DNA from: Hyphomicrobiales bacterium
GTDB lineage: Bacteria > Pseudomonadota > Alphaproteobacteria > Rhizobiales > Aestuariivirgaceae
Length of the DNA: 48,447 nucleotides
Reading direction: 5' to 3'
Assembly (NCBI GenBank): GCA_025359265.1
Contig: JANYHB010000062.1
Span: 1-48,447 of the forward strand
Shown here in pieces: positions 25,048-33,562 of this stretch. Both the position numbers and the translations under genes were made by a program. Each line of letters begins with the position of its first letter. The first letter of the stretch is position 1. The notes beneath the pieces were generated by a model. The model saw only the letters and a list, made by a program, of their open reading frames with translations, had not been told where the DNA came from and made no database searches.

Positions 25048-25760
25048 GCAGAACTCTTCCGCGCTTCCAATAGGCGCTGAACTTCCATCAGATTATCGGT
25101 GCTCAAAACATCCGCCGTTGCACCCCACGCAACCGGCTGCTTTGCCAAAAGCAATGTTCTGGGAAAGTGTCTTCGCACAAAATTAAAATCATGCAGCACC
25201 GCCAAAATTGTTCGGCCTTGCTTATGCCATTCAGTGATTAGCGCCATCAGCCCTTCAGATGTGTTCTCATCGATGGCGGTGAAAGGCTCATCAAGTAATA
25301 TGGCCTGTGCATCTTGCAGTATCAACCGTGCGAAGAGGGCGCGTTGGAGCTGGCCGCCGGATAAAGAAGCAATTTGGCTTGCGCCGAAATCCTTTAGTCC
25401 GACCTGCACAAGGGCATTCAAAACTTGATCATGATCTGCCGCCGTGTGTGGTTTGAAAAGGCCGCGCTTCTTCCACATCCCCATGCTCACCAAGTCAAAA
25501 ACAGTGACGGGGAAACTCACGTCCACCTCTCCAACTTGCGGCAAATACGCAATATCATGCAATTCAATATCATGACACGCTATGTGACCAGAAATTGGTT
25601 TGAGCAAACCAGCAAGGCCTTTGAGAACCGTGGATTTTCCAGACCCGTTTGGCCCGACAATCGCGGTAAGTGAACCCGAAGCGAACGTTCCGTTGAGCTG
25701 GCTGACGGCAATATGCCCGGCATATCCCAATGCCAAATTATCTAACGCGAAAGCCGCCAC
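25044..25760 (-). CDS. znuC: Zinc ABC transporter ATPase
   Basis: The 238-residue ATPase has Walker A GPNGSGKST (36-44), Q-loop YLPQVGEVD, signature LSGGQLQRALFARLI and Walker B AILLDEPFTAID, followed by LAVLHDFNFV with the switch histidine. It powers zinc uptake through ZnuB. Translation starts at GTG 25760; no good ribosome-binding site is visible, but a 35-codon frame ends only three bases upstream, so coupling to it is likely. Confidence 0.92.
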   Translation of the reverse strand: MAAFALDNLALGYAGHIAVSQLNGTFASGSLTAIVGPNGSGKSTVLKGLAGLLKPISGHIACHDIELHDIAYLPQVGEVDVSFPVTVFDLVSMGMWKKRGLFKPHTAADHDQVLNALVQVGLKDFGASQIASLSGGQLQRALFARLILQDAQAILLDEPFTAIDENTSEGLMALITEWHKQGRTILAVLHDFNFVRRHFPRTLLLAKQPVAWGATADVLSTDNLMEVQRLLEARKSSA

Positions 25761-25763
25761 GAA

Positions 25764-25871
25764 TTATTGCCAAACCAAAGCAACGAGAACCCAAAGCGGC
25801 AGCACCAAAATCGCGGCACACCAAAACCTCTGGCCCAAGCCATAACTAGCGAAAGACAAATGCCACTTCAC
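25764..25871 (-). CDS. Putative 35-residue single-helix membrane protein in the zinc operon
   Basis: Between zur and znuC lies a 35-codon frame. It begins with GTG at 25871, overlapping the zur stop codon, has AAGGA nine bases upstream (25885-25881) and ends with TAA at 25766-25764, three bases before znuC. The product has a short basic N-terminus (KWHLSF..GQR) and then one hydrophobic stretch, CAAILVLPLWVLVALVW, long enough to cross the membrane once. The tight fit between two genes, the ribosome-binding site and the coherent composition argue that it is translated. I recognise no family. It could be a small ZnuBC-associated subunit or only a coupling leader for znuC. Confidence 0.55.
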   Translation of the reverse strand: MKWHLSFASYGLGQRFWCAAILVLPLWVLVALVWQ

Positions 25872-26257
25872 TTGCGCAAATCCTTTATCTGGCATTTCTT
25901 GCATAGACCCGAGAGTTCCACGTTCATCGTTTGAACGGAGAAGCCCCCCGTTCGCTGGCGTGGAACACTGAGAACTCCCGCGGCATCAAATTCATTCACC
26001 ATCCCACAAGCTGTGCACACCAGAAAACCCGGTGGCGAGCCCTTGTGGGCGCAACTGCAGGCCACGAAAGCATTCAACGCAGAAACCCGGTGAACATCCC
26101 CGGCCTCAACCAATTTTTCCAATGAACGATAAACTTGCGTTGGCGCTTTGATGCGAACCCTCTCATCATCGCGCAAAGCGCGCAAGAGGTCGTAAGCCGA
26201 CATGGGCCTGGCGCTGGCCGTGAGCTTTTTCAGAATGCTGTTGTCATTTTGGTTCAA
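25868..26257 (-). CDS. zur: Zinc uptake regulator, Fur family
   Basis: Zur represses zinc uptake genes when zinc is plentiful. The product, about 129 residues from TTG 26257, has a winged helix (ARPMSAYDLLRAL, APTQVYRSLEKLVEAGDVHRV), histidine/cysteine sensor residues in ACSCAHKG and two CxxC structural zinc motifs (CTACGMVNEF and CKKCQ). The frame is open to GTG 26317, but that start would place the Zur-like operator inside the gene; TTG 26257 fits the usual family start better, with AGGGG some 13 bases upstream. It heads the operon zur, small ORF, znuCBA, zevAB. Confidence 0.87.
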   Translation of the reverse strand: MNQNDNSILKKLTASARPMSAYDLLRALRDDERVRIKAPTQVYRSLEKLVEAGDVHRVSALNAFVACSCAHKGSPPGFLVCTACGMVNEFDAAGVLSVPRQRTGGFSVQTMNVELSGLCKKCQIKDLRK

Positions 26258-26280
26258 AGAAAGACTTACGCCCCTTGTTT

Positions 26281-26310
26281 TGTTATAGCATAACAGCTTT
26301 ACGTTATAAC
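26281..26310 (-). promoter_or_regulatory. Zur-type operator region upstream of zur
   Basis: TGTTAT-AGC-ATAACA at 26281-26295 is a perfect inverted repeat, and GTTATAAC at 26303-26310 is a second palindromic core. AT-rich TGTTAT..ATAACA repeats are the usual shape of Zur sites in proteobacteria. They lie between the rpe-like stop (26346) and zur, just downstream of a TTGACG element (minus strand, 26324-26319), so a repressor here would block the promoter. This suggests zinc-dependent self-regulation of the whole operon. Confidence 0.7.
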
Positions 26311-26345
26311 AGAACACGCGTCAATTCCATTTCACCGTCTTGGAT

Positions 26346-27056
26346 TTACAGGCTTTTAAGCCAGTCCATGCGTGAAGCTAAATCAGTGGCCCCGAAGGCC
26401 AATGAACCCAGCACGACTGTTGCTGCGCCGGCTTTGCGCAACAGGGCAACAGTATTGTCGCGAATGCCGCCGTCTGCCGCCAAGATTACATCTCGCCTGC
26501 CGATCAGCGCTTTGGCTTCTTGAATACGCGTTGGTGCGGTGCCAGAGAGCGACTGGCCCTTAACCCCGATGGCAGTACCCAACAAAGTCAAAAAATCAAT
26601 CTTGTCGATATAAGGTGCCACTGCAGAAACGGGCGTGTCCCATTTCAAAACGACGCCAGCAGCAATGCCCTTGGCCCTGATGTTGTCCAGTGCTTCGCCA
26701 ACCAGCGGTGCATTTTCCACATGGATGCTGATTAAATCACTGCCGGCGTCTGCGAACTGAGCAACCTGGTTCAGCAGAATGTCATTGGCCACCATCAAGT
26801 GAACATGAATGGGCAACTGCGTTACTTTGCGCATCGCCACCACCAGATCGGGGAAGAACAAGAGAGCCGGTGCAAAATGGCCGTCTGCCACATCGACATG
26901 CAAAATATCGGCATGAGCAGCTATGCGATTGAGGTCATCTTTTAAACTCAAAAGATCGGCAGACCACATGGAGAATTCGCAGATAAGGCGGTGGCGTGGC
27001 AATTGATCAGTCAATCTCGAGGGTACATTCATGGCCGCAATCGGTTCATTCGCCAT
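26346..27056 (-). CDS. Ribulose-phosphate 3-epimerase family protein
   Basis: The 236-residue barrel protein carries the epimerase metal and acid residues: SMWSADL near residue 30, HVDVADGHFAP (His, Asp), IHVHLMV and AADGGI. It would interconvert ketopentose 5-phosphates or a related ketose phosphate. The sequence SMWSAD and LKWDTPVSAV differ from the housekeeping Rpe consensus, so a dedicated sugar-phosphate epimerase is likely. Its ATG lies 11 bases inside the end of the aldehyde dehydrogenase gene, so it is the third gene of the deoC operon. A shorter start at the next ATG (residue 9) is possible. Confidence 0.8.
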   Translation of the reverse strand: MANEPIAAMNVPSRLTDQLPRHRLICEFSMWSADLLSLKDDLNRIAAHADILHVDVADGHFAPALLFFPDLVVAMRKVTQLPIHVHLMVANDILLNQVAQFADAGSDLISIHVENAPLVGEALDNIRAKGIAAGVVLKWDTPVSAVAPYIDKIDFLTLLGTAIGVKGQSLSGTAPTRIQEAKALIGRRDVILAADGGIRDNTVALLRKAGAATVVLGSLAFGATDLASRMDWLKSL

Positions 27057-29436
27057 AGGGAATCCAAATGTTTTTCACTTGCGTGGCGCGGCGCAAGTAT
27101 TCCGGCCCCTGGCCTTGTGAAAGATTGTGCCAATCCACGAATTTACCATTATTAACCCACGTTGATTTCACATTGCCGCTGGCTGCCTTTTCAACCAAAG
27201 CGCTTCCTGCTGCATCGCCATGATACCAAACCGCTGCCACTTCATCATGCTCAGCCAAAATTTTCGCCAGCTTGTTGCCCTCACCTGTAATGATGTTGAA
27301 AGCGCCGGCGGGCACATCGGACGTGTCGAGTATTTGATAAAAATCGGTGGCGATCAGCGGCTGGGTTTGCGAAGGAATCACGATGATGCGGTTTCCCATC
27401 GCCAGCGCCGGAAAGGCCAGCGAAACCATTGCCAACAGTGGCGCTTCATTTGGACACGCCAAACCCATCACGCCGAATGGCTCGTTAAAGGCCAGTGTAG
27501 TTTGGCGTTTGGTATTGGTGGAGTGAATGTGGCCATCATATTTATCGGCCCATCCTGCATAATAGAATATGCGTTGTAGAGCCGTTTGCACCTCGCGTTT
27601 GGCGGCGCTGGCACTGGATCCCATCTCCCTTAATCGATTGGCGAATTCGGTTGCCCGCGCGCTTAAGTTCTCAGCGATGAAATAAATCACTTGGGCGCGG
27701 TTATGAGCGGAAACGCTGCTCCAAGCCGATGCTTTAACTGCGGCCTCAACCGCATTTCGAATATCTTTGCGTTCACCCAACCCCGCCTCGCCTATTCGCT
27801 GGCCTTGCCTGTTTTCAACGCCGTAGGAATAGCCCGTGTCTGGCCGCGCCTGCTTGCCGCCAAAATACATTTTTGCGGTGCGGTCAACGCCTGCAGCGCT
27901 GGCTTTCGGCCCAGACGATGAGACATTGAATGACAAAGATTTTGATGCCTTTGCCAAAGGCGCAGCAGCAATCCAATCCGCCACAAGATATTCATAAAGG
28001 CCTTCACGGCCCCCTTCGCGGCCAAAGCCCGATTCCTTATAACCGCCAAAGCCGGCCGCCGCGTCAAACAAATTGGTGGAGTTAATCCAAACAATGCCTG
28101 CCTGCACACGTGCTGCTGCATCAAGCGCCACATTGATGTTTTCCGACCAGATGGAAGCGGCTAAACCAAAGCGGGTGTGGTTGGCCAGCGTGGCCGCATC
28201 GTCAGGCGTTCGGAACGTCATGGCGGAAACCACGGGGCCAAAAATTTCATCGCGCATCACGGTTGAAGCTGGTTCAACGTCCACAAAAAGCGAAGGCACA
28301 AAATAGTTGCCTTTCTCAGGCAAAACGCATTTTGATTGGATGAGTGTGCCGCCTTCTTCCTCGCCCCTGCTCACCATTGCACGCACTCGGTTAAGCTGGA
28401 TGGGATCAACCAGCGGCCCCATATCATTACTTTTGTCCAAGGGGTCACCTACGCGTAGGGTTTCCATGCGCTTCACCAATTTCCTCATGAAACTGTCATG
28501 AATGCCCTCCTGGACCAGAAGCCTGGTGCCCGCACAGCAAACTTGGCCCTGATTGAACCATACGGCATCAACAACACCTTCAACTGCGGCATCAATATCG
28601 GCGTCTTCAAACACAATGAAAGGTGACTTGCCCCCCAGTTCCAGAGACAATTTTTTGCCGCTTCCGGCAGTCTGCGCGCGAATGATCTTGCCCACTTCGG
28701 TTGAACCCGTGAAAGCGATTTTTGCAACGCCTTTGTGCGCCACCAAAGCGGCGCCGGTTTCACCATCTCCCGTGATGATATTAACCACGCCGGGGGGCAG
28801 GCCAGCTTCAGTGCATAGTTCGGCGAAGGCGAGAGCTGTCAGTGGGGTGAATTCCGCTGGCTTTAGCACCACTGTGTTGCCTGCCGCCAAAGCTGGCGCA
28901 ATCTTCCACGCCAACATCAGCAATGGAAAATTCCACGGAATAATTTGGCCACAAACCCCGAGTGACTGATAACCCTTGAATTCAGTTTCAAGCAGTTGCG
29001 CCCAACCTGCGTGGTGATAAAAGTGGCGCGCCACCAATGGAATATCAATATCGCGGCTCTCGCGAATGGTTTTGCCATTGTCCATCGTTTCCAAAACCGC
29101 CAGAAAGCGTTCGCGCTTTTGAATGTGGCGGGCCAGCGCATAGAGATGTTTGGCGCGCTCGAAGCCTGAAAGTTTGCCCCATAATTTATAAGCGCTTGCT
29201 GCGGCCGCTACAGCGGAATCGACATCAGCCGCGGTGCCGTGCGCCACTTGCGCCAGTTTTTCGCCATTGGCCGGATTGAAAACCTCAATCTGCTTTCCTC
29301 TTAAAGGCGTAAACCCACCGCCAACGAAATGGCCGAAACCTTTTTCATGAGCTTTCAACCAATTCTGCACATGAGTGTTGCTCTCAGGAGCTGGCCCATA
29401 ATCCATGGATTGCAAAACATCATCGACAGTTGGCAT
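27046..29436 (-). CDS. Two-domain aldehyde dehydrogenase linked to deoC
   Basis: The 796-residue protein has a complete NAD(P)-dependent aldehyde dehydrogenase domain (about 1-490), with the catalytic glutamate Glu266 (SLELGGKSP), the catalytic cysteine pair Cys300/Cys301 (FNQGQVCCAGTR) and the C-terminal GFGGYKESGFGREGG. A second aldehyde-dehydrogenase-like half follows (about 530-790). It keeps the cofactor-domain pattern (EPFGVMGLACPNEAPLLA, GAFNIITGEG) but has no catalytic cysteine or glutamate motif. Such fusions accompany deoC in several alphaproteobacteria. It probably oxidises acetaldehyde from deoxyribose-phosphate cleavage. The substrate is inferred. It starts nine bases after deoC. 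Confidence 0.88.
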   Translation of the reverse strand: MPTVDDVLQSMDYGPAPESNTHVQNWLKAHEKGFGHFVGGGFTPLRGKQIEVFNPANGEKLAQVAHGTAADVDSAVAAAASAYKLWGKLSGFERAKHLYALARHIQKRERFLAVLETMDNGKTIRESRDIDIPLVARHFYHHAGWAQLLETEFKGYQSLGVCGQIIPWNFPLLMLAWKIAPALAAGNTVVLKPAEFTPLTALAFAELCTEAGLPPGVVNIITGDGETGAALVAHKGVAKIAFTGSTEVGKIIRAQTAGSGKKLSLELGGKSPFIVFEDADIDAAVEGVVDAVWFNQGQVCCAGTRLLVQEGIHDSFMRKLVKRMETLRVGDPLDKSNDMGPLVDPIQLNRVRAMVSRGEEEGGTLIQSKCVLPEKGNYFVPSLFVDVEPASTVMRDEIFGPVVSAMTFRTPDDAATLANHTRFGLAASIWSENINVALDAAARVQAGIVWINSTNLFDAAAGFGGYKESGFGREGGREGLYEYLVADWIAAAPLAKASKSLSFNVSSSGPKASAAGVDRTAKMYFGGKQARPDTGYSYGVENRQGQRIGEAGLGERKDIRNAVEAAVKASAWSSVSAHNRAQVIYFIAENLSARATEFANRLREMGSSASAAKREVQTALQRIFYYAGWADKYDGHIHSTNTKRQTTLAFNEPFGVMGLACPNEAPLLAMVSLAFPALAMGNRIIVIPSQTQPLIATDFYQILDTSDVPAGAFNIITGEGNKLAKILAEHDEVAAVWYHGDAAGSALVEKAASGNVKSTWVNNGKFVDWHNLSQGQGPEYLRRATQVKNIWIPYGE

Positions 29437-29445
29437 GGTTCACTT

Positions 29446-30435
29446 TCACGCAATGGGCTGATGCGAAAGGGCAGCATAACGCCCCGTTATAAAATATTCG
29501 AGCTGGCGCTCAATGTCGGCAAGCATCGAAGATGCACCGATGCGGAATAAATCTGGCTCCAACCAGCGGCGGCCTAATTCCTCTTTCATCAGGATTAGCC
29601 AATTCATGGCATCTTTCGCGGTTTTCAGGCCACCTGCCGGCTTGAAACCCACGTCAAATCCGGTCGCCGCGCCGTAATCTCTCAGTGCACGGAGCATTGT
29701 CAAAGACACGGATAAAGTTGCGTTCACGTCTTCTTTGCCGGTTGACGTCTTTATGAAATCCGCACCTGCCTGCATGGCCACCATAGACGCTTTGTAATCA
29801 TTGCGCAGGGTTTTGAGATCACCAGTGGCTAAAATTGCTTTCATATGGGCTGGCCCACAGGCCTCGCGCATGGCAGCAACCTCATCGAATAATGCCGCCC
29901 ATTCGCCGCGCAACACCAGGGAGCGGAAAATCACAATATCAATTTCCGCAGCACCTTCCTCTACCGCATATTTTATTTCGCCTAAGCGCAAGGCAAGTGG
30001 TGTGAGGCCCGCCGGAAAGCCCGTTGCCACGGAAGCCACTGGAATGCCTGAACCCTTCAAGGCTTTCACGGCATGTGATACCATCGAAGGATAAACACAC
30101 ACTGCCCCCACTTTGGGCATCGCGGAAAGTTTCAAGCCTTCCACAATATCATCCCGCAGCGGCCGCATCGCTTTGGCACACAGCCTGTGCACGCGGCCCG
30201 GCGTATCATCACCGGCAAGGGTGGTGAGGTCTATGCATTGCACAGCTTTCACCAGCCATGCGGCTTGATACTCTTTCTTCATTGTGCGGCGCGTGATGAG
30301 GGAAGCGGCCCGACGTTCGGCGGCAGACGTGTTCACCTGATGGCCTTCAAACAACTCCAGCGCCAACGGAATACCAAGGTTGCGCGCAAAGGCACTATGG
30401 CCCGCCTCGGCCCCTTTACGCAGCATTTCCAACAT
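29446..30435 (-). CDS. deoC: Deoxyribose-phosphate aldolase
   Basis: This class I aldolase splits 2-deoxyribose 5-phosphate into glyceraldehyde 3-phosphate and acetaldehyde. The 329-residue product has CIDLTTLAGDDTP, VCVYPSMV, SVATGFPAG, the Schiff-base lysine in FIKTSTGKEDVNAT and FKPAGGLKTAKDA. It is of the longer eukaryote-like form, about 100 residues longer than E. coli DeoC, with an N-terminal extension of about 60 residues. AAGGAG lies eight bases before the ATG. It heads an operon with an aldehyde dehydrogenase and an epimerase, and is divergent from ccmF. Confidence 0.95.
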   Translation of the reverse strand: MLEMLRKGAEAGHSAFARNLGIPLALELFEGHQVNTSAAERRAASLITRRTMKKEYQAAWLVKAVQCIDLTTLAGDDTPGRVHRLCAKAMRPLRDDIVEGLKLSAMPKVGAVCVYPSMVSHAVKALKGSGIPVASVATGFPAGLTPLALRLGEIKYAVEEGAAEIDIVIFRSLVLRGEWAALFDEVAAMREACGPAHMKAILATGDLKTLRNDYKASMVAMQAGADFIKTSTGKEDVNATLSVSLTMLRALRDYGAATGFDVGFKPAGGLKTAKDAMNWLILMKEELGRRWLEPDLFRIGASSMLADIERQLEYFITGRYAALSHQPIA

Positions 30436-30596
30436 AAGAAATCTCCTTCGTGGCCGAAGAGTCGGCGATTTTGATCAAATAGTCAATCGCTGCCGGCGCT
30501 GCGGCAATATGGCGGAATGAGACACACCGCGCCGCTGTATATGCTAGGGAAAGATGGCTTGATGCTGACCATAACTTGCAAATTTTGGAAATTGAG

Positions 30597-32594
30597 ATGA
30601 TTGCCGAATTAGGCCACTTTGCTTTAATCCTTTCGTTAATGGTCAGCCTGTTGCAGGCCACCCTTCCGCTTTATGGTGCAAGCCGACAAGATCGTGGTTT
30701 GATGGCTCTGGCAAGTTTTGCCGCAGTTACGGCCTTTACGCTGGTGGCGACATCATTTGTGTGTTTGGCCTGGGCTTTCGTTATTGATGATTTCAGCGTA
30801 CAATTGGTGGCGGCGAATTCACAAACGACCAAGCCGGTCATCTATAAAATTACCGGCGTGTGGGCCAATCATGAGGGCTCAATGTTGCTATGGGTGTTGA
30901 TCCTTACCATTTTTTCCGCCCTGATCGCGCTGTTTGGCCTGAACATTCCAAAGCCTTTAAAAGCCAGGGTTCTTGCCGTGCAAGGGATGATTGCCACTGC
31001 TTTCTCGGCGTTTCTGATTTTCACCTCCAATCCATTCTTGCGATTGGCCCAGGCGCCTGCAGAGGGCAATGGCATGAATCCATTGCTGCAAGACCCTGGC
31101 CTCGCCATTCACCCGCCGTGCCTTTACATGGGTTATGTGGGTTTCTCAGTGGCCTTCTCATTTGCGGTGGCCGCTTTGATAGAAGGCAAGGTTGATGCGG
31201 CATGGGCGCGCTGGGTTCGCCCCTGGGTGTTGTTGGCCTGGTGCTTCCTCACCATGGGCATCACCCTGGGTTCGTTCTGGGCTTATTATATTTTGGGCTG
31301 GGGCGGTTGGTGGTTCTGGGATCCTGTTGAAAACGTGTCATTCATGCCTTGGCTGGTCGGCACCGCCCTGTTGCATTCGGCCTTGGTGGTAGAGCGCCGC
31401 CATGCTCTGGTGGCGTGGACAATCTTGCTGGCCATCCTAACATTTTCCCTCAGTTTGATTGGCACATTTGTGGTGCGTTCAGGGGTTCTGACGTCCGTAC
31501 ATTCTTTCGCCACTGATCCGGCCCGTGGATTTTTTATCCTGGTTATAATTTTCGGAGCCACGGGGGGAGCGTTGCTGCTCTATGCGTTACGAATTCCACA
31601 CGTTAAAAAAGGTGTTCCCTTTGGCATTGTCAGTCGCGAGGCAAGTCTTCTTCTCAATAACGTATTTCTCGTTGTGTCGGCGGCCACGGTTTTTTTCGGA
31701 ACCTTTTGGCCCTTGTTTATTGACTTATTTGGCAGCGACAAAATATCTGTGGGCGCACCTTATTATAATATTACCTTCGTTCCGCTATTCATTCCGATTT
31801 TTGTGATCATGGTTCTCGGGCCTTTCCTGAAATGGAAACGCGACAATTTAAAATCTGTGTTGCAGCAATTAAGCTGGCCCCTGGCCGTAGCTCTGATATT
31901 CGCGATTGCCGTAATCGGCATCAATCTAGCCCATCATCTCTTTACCGCAGCAGGCATTGGCTTATCGGTTTGGATAATCGCGGGTTCACTTTGGGTATTT
32001 GTTAAGCGCACCAAGTTGTTTGAGGGTTCGCTTTTGCAAGCTCTCAACATCTTGCGGCAAACGCCGCGCGCGTATTTCGGCCTTTTGCTGGGCCACCTGG
32101 GCGTCGGCATGGTGTTGCTGGCCATAACGGTGGTGACAACGTGGCAGCAGGAAAAAATTGTCACCCTGAAAGTGGGCGATCAAACTCACATCGGCTATTA
32201 CGATGTAACACTCACTAAAATCGAAACGATTATCGGCCCCAACTACGAGGCAGAGCGTGGCGCGTTTGCGCTTTCTCAAGGGGGCTTGACGTTCAGCGTG
32301 ATCAGCGCCGAGCACCGTTATTATGCGCTGCAACAACAGCAAACCAACCAAACGGGCATTCGCACCAACTTAATTTCCAACACTTATATTGCGTTGGGAG
32401 ACGCCGATAAAAGCGGAGGATGGACGGTTCGCCTTTATTATCACCCCATGGCACCGTGGCTGTGGATAGGCGGCTTCACCATGGCACTAGGCGGATTTAT
32501 TTCTCTTTCTGATCGACGTTTCCGCGTTGGCGTAGCGCAGAGGGATAAAATGGCAACATTTCCGATTGGGAATACGGCAGGGGTTGCGTCGTGA
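30597..32594 (+). CDS. ccmF: Cytochrome c maturation haem lyase subunit CcmF
   Basis: CcmF is the large membrane protein that, with CcmH and CcmI, attaches haem to apocytochrome c outside the inner membrane. The 665-residue product has many helices, the WANHEGSMLLW segment near the N-terminus and the haem-handling tryptophan motif GWGGWWFWDPVENVSFMPW in the middle, plus a C-terminal periplasmic domain before the last helix. ATG 30597 matches the family start; the TTG at 30576 gives an unlikely extension. ccmE, which usually precedes it, is not present here. The next gene overlaps by four bases. Confidence 0.95.
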   Translation: MIAELGHFALILSLMVSLLQATLPLYGASRQDRGLMALASFAAVTAFTLVATSFVCLAWAFVIDDFSVQLVAANSQTTKPVIYKITGVWANHEGSMLLWVLILTIFSALIALFGLNIPKPLKARVLAVQGMIATAFSAFLIFTSNPFLRLAQAPAEGNGMNPLLQDPGLAIHPPCLYMGYVGFSVAFSFAVAALIEGKVDAAWARWVRPWVLLAWCFLTMGITLGSFWAYYILGWGGWWFWDPVENVSFMPWLVGTALLHSALVVERRHALVAWTILLAILTFSLSLIGTFVVRSGVLTSVHSFATDPARGFFILVIIFGATGGALLLYALRIPHVKKGVPFGIVSREASLLLNNVFLVVSAATVFFGTFWPLFIDLFGSDKISVGAPYYNITFVPLFIPIFVIMVLGPFLKWKRDNLKSVLQQLSWPLAVALIFAIAVIGINLAHHLFTAAGIGLSVWIIAGSLWVFVKRTKLFEGSLLQALNILRQTPRAYFGLLLGHLGVGMVLLAITVVTTWQQEKIVTLKVGDQTHIGYYDVTLTKIETIIGPNYEAERGAFALSQGGLTFSVISAEHRYYALQQQQTNQTGIRTNLISNTYIALGDADKSGGWTVRLYYHPMAPWLWIGGFTMALGGFISLSDRRFRVGVAQRDKMATFPIGNTAGVAS

Positions 32595-33133
32595 CTTTTC
32601 GCATCGCAACTCTGCTGCCAGTTAGCCTGTTTGTGGTGATGGGCATGGTTTTGGCCGTGGGCCTGAACCGTGACCCGAAGATTTTGCCATCAATGCTGCT
32701 TAATCACCAGTTGCCGCAATTTGATTTGCCGCCGCTCGATGCGGGCAACCCGAAGATGAGCAGCGACGAATTTACGGGCAAAGGTCTTACTCTGATCAAT
32801 GTATTCGGCTCTTGGTGCGTATCTTGTCGATATGAACACCCGCTGCTGATGAGCATCAGTAAAGACCCGCGCTTCAAGCTTGTGGGCATTGATTGGAAAG
32901 ATGGGGCAGATGAGGCCAGACAATTTCTGCTGCAATACGGCAATCCCTATGCACTCATCGGCGCTGACGTTTCGGGCCGCACGGCAATTGATCTGGGCGT
33001 TTCAGGTGCGCCAGAAACTTTCGTCATTGATGGAAAGGGCCAAGTTCGGTTGCGCATTCCGGGGCCACTCACGCCCCAAATATGGGACCAACAAATCGAA
33101 CCCTTGATTAGAGAGGCGCAGAAAGCCCTATGA
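32591..33133 (+). CDS. ccmG: Periplasmic thiol:disulfide oxidoreductase CcmG (DsbE)
   Basis: This membrane-anchored thioredoxin-like protein keeps apocytochrome c cysteines reduced for haem attachment. The 180-residue product has an N-terminal anchor helix (about 7-24), the active-site pair Cys76/Cys79 in GSWCVSC, and the cis-proline region GAPETFVIDG. The start is GTG overlapping the ccmF stop (GTGA), and its stop overlaps ccmH as ATGA. Confidence 0.93.
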   Translation: MTFRIATLLPVSLFVVMGMVLAVGLNRDPKILPSMLLNHQLPQFDLPPLDAGNPKMSSDEFTGKGLTLINVFGSWCVSCRYEHPLLMSISKDPRFKLVGIDWKDGADEARQFLLQYGNPYALIGADVSGRTAIDLGVSGAPETFVIDGKGQVRLRIPGPLTPQIWDQQIEPLIREAQKAL

Positions 33134-33561
33134 TCCGGGCCCTGTTCGCTGTGTTTATATTTCTCGCCAGCATCGGTTCGGCCTTCGCGGTTCTGCCCGA
33201 TGAAATGTTGAAAGATGCAGCACTGGAACACCGGGCACGCGCCATCAGCCAAGAATTGCGCTGCCTTGTATGCCAAAACGAATCAATCGATGATTCCGAT
33301 GCCACGCTGGCACGCGACCTGCGCATGATTGTGCGCGAAAGGTTGACGGCGGGTGATAGCGATGCACAGGTGATTGGCTTCGTGGCTCAACGTTATGGCA
33401 ATTTCGTGCTTCTCAAACCGCCATTTCAGGCGGATACGGTTTTGCTTTGGCTGCTGCCATTTCTATTTTTGGCGATTGGGCTCTTCGCTGCTTGGCGTTA
33501 TTTTAAGCAGCCCGGAGCTGACACGTTGGAACTTGAAAATGAACTGTTGAAGGGCGATTGA
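33130..33561 (+). CDS. ccmH: Cytochrome c maturation protein CcmH (CycL)
   Basis: CcmH is a membrane-anchored periplasmic thiol protein of the haem lyase complex. The 143-residue product has a signal peptide (about 1-20), the conserved LRCLVCQN motif with Cys45 and Cys48, and one C-terminal membrane helix (VLLWLLPFLFLAIGLFAAW) before a short cytoplasmic tail. This is the short, CcmI-free form of the protein. It overlaps ccmG and is followed after one base by the ccmI-like gene. Confidence 0.93.
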   Translation: MIRALFAVFIFLASIGSAFAVLPDEMLKDAALEHRARAISQELRCLVCQNESIDDSDATLARDLRMIVRERLTAGDSDAQVIGFVAQRYGNFVLLKPPFQADTVLLWLLPFLFLAIGLFAAWRYFKQPGADTLELENELLKGD

Positions 33562-33562
33562 T

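Noticed and set aside
26315-26317. GTG as zur start
   Set aside because: It would put the palindromic operator within the gene and add residues unlike the Fur-family N-terminus.
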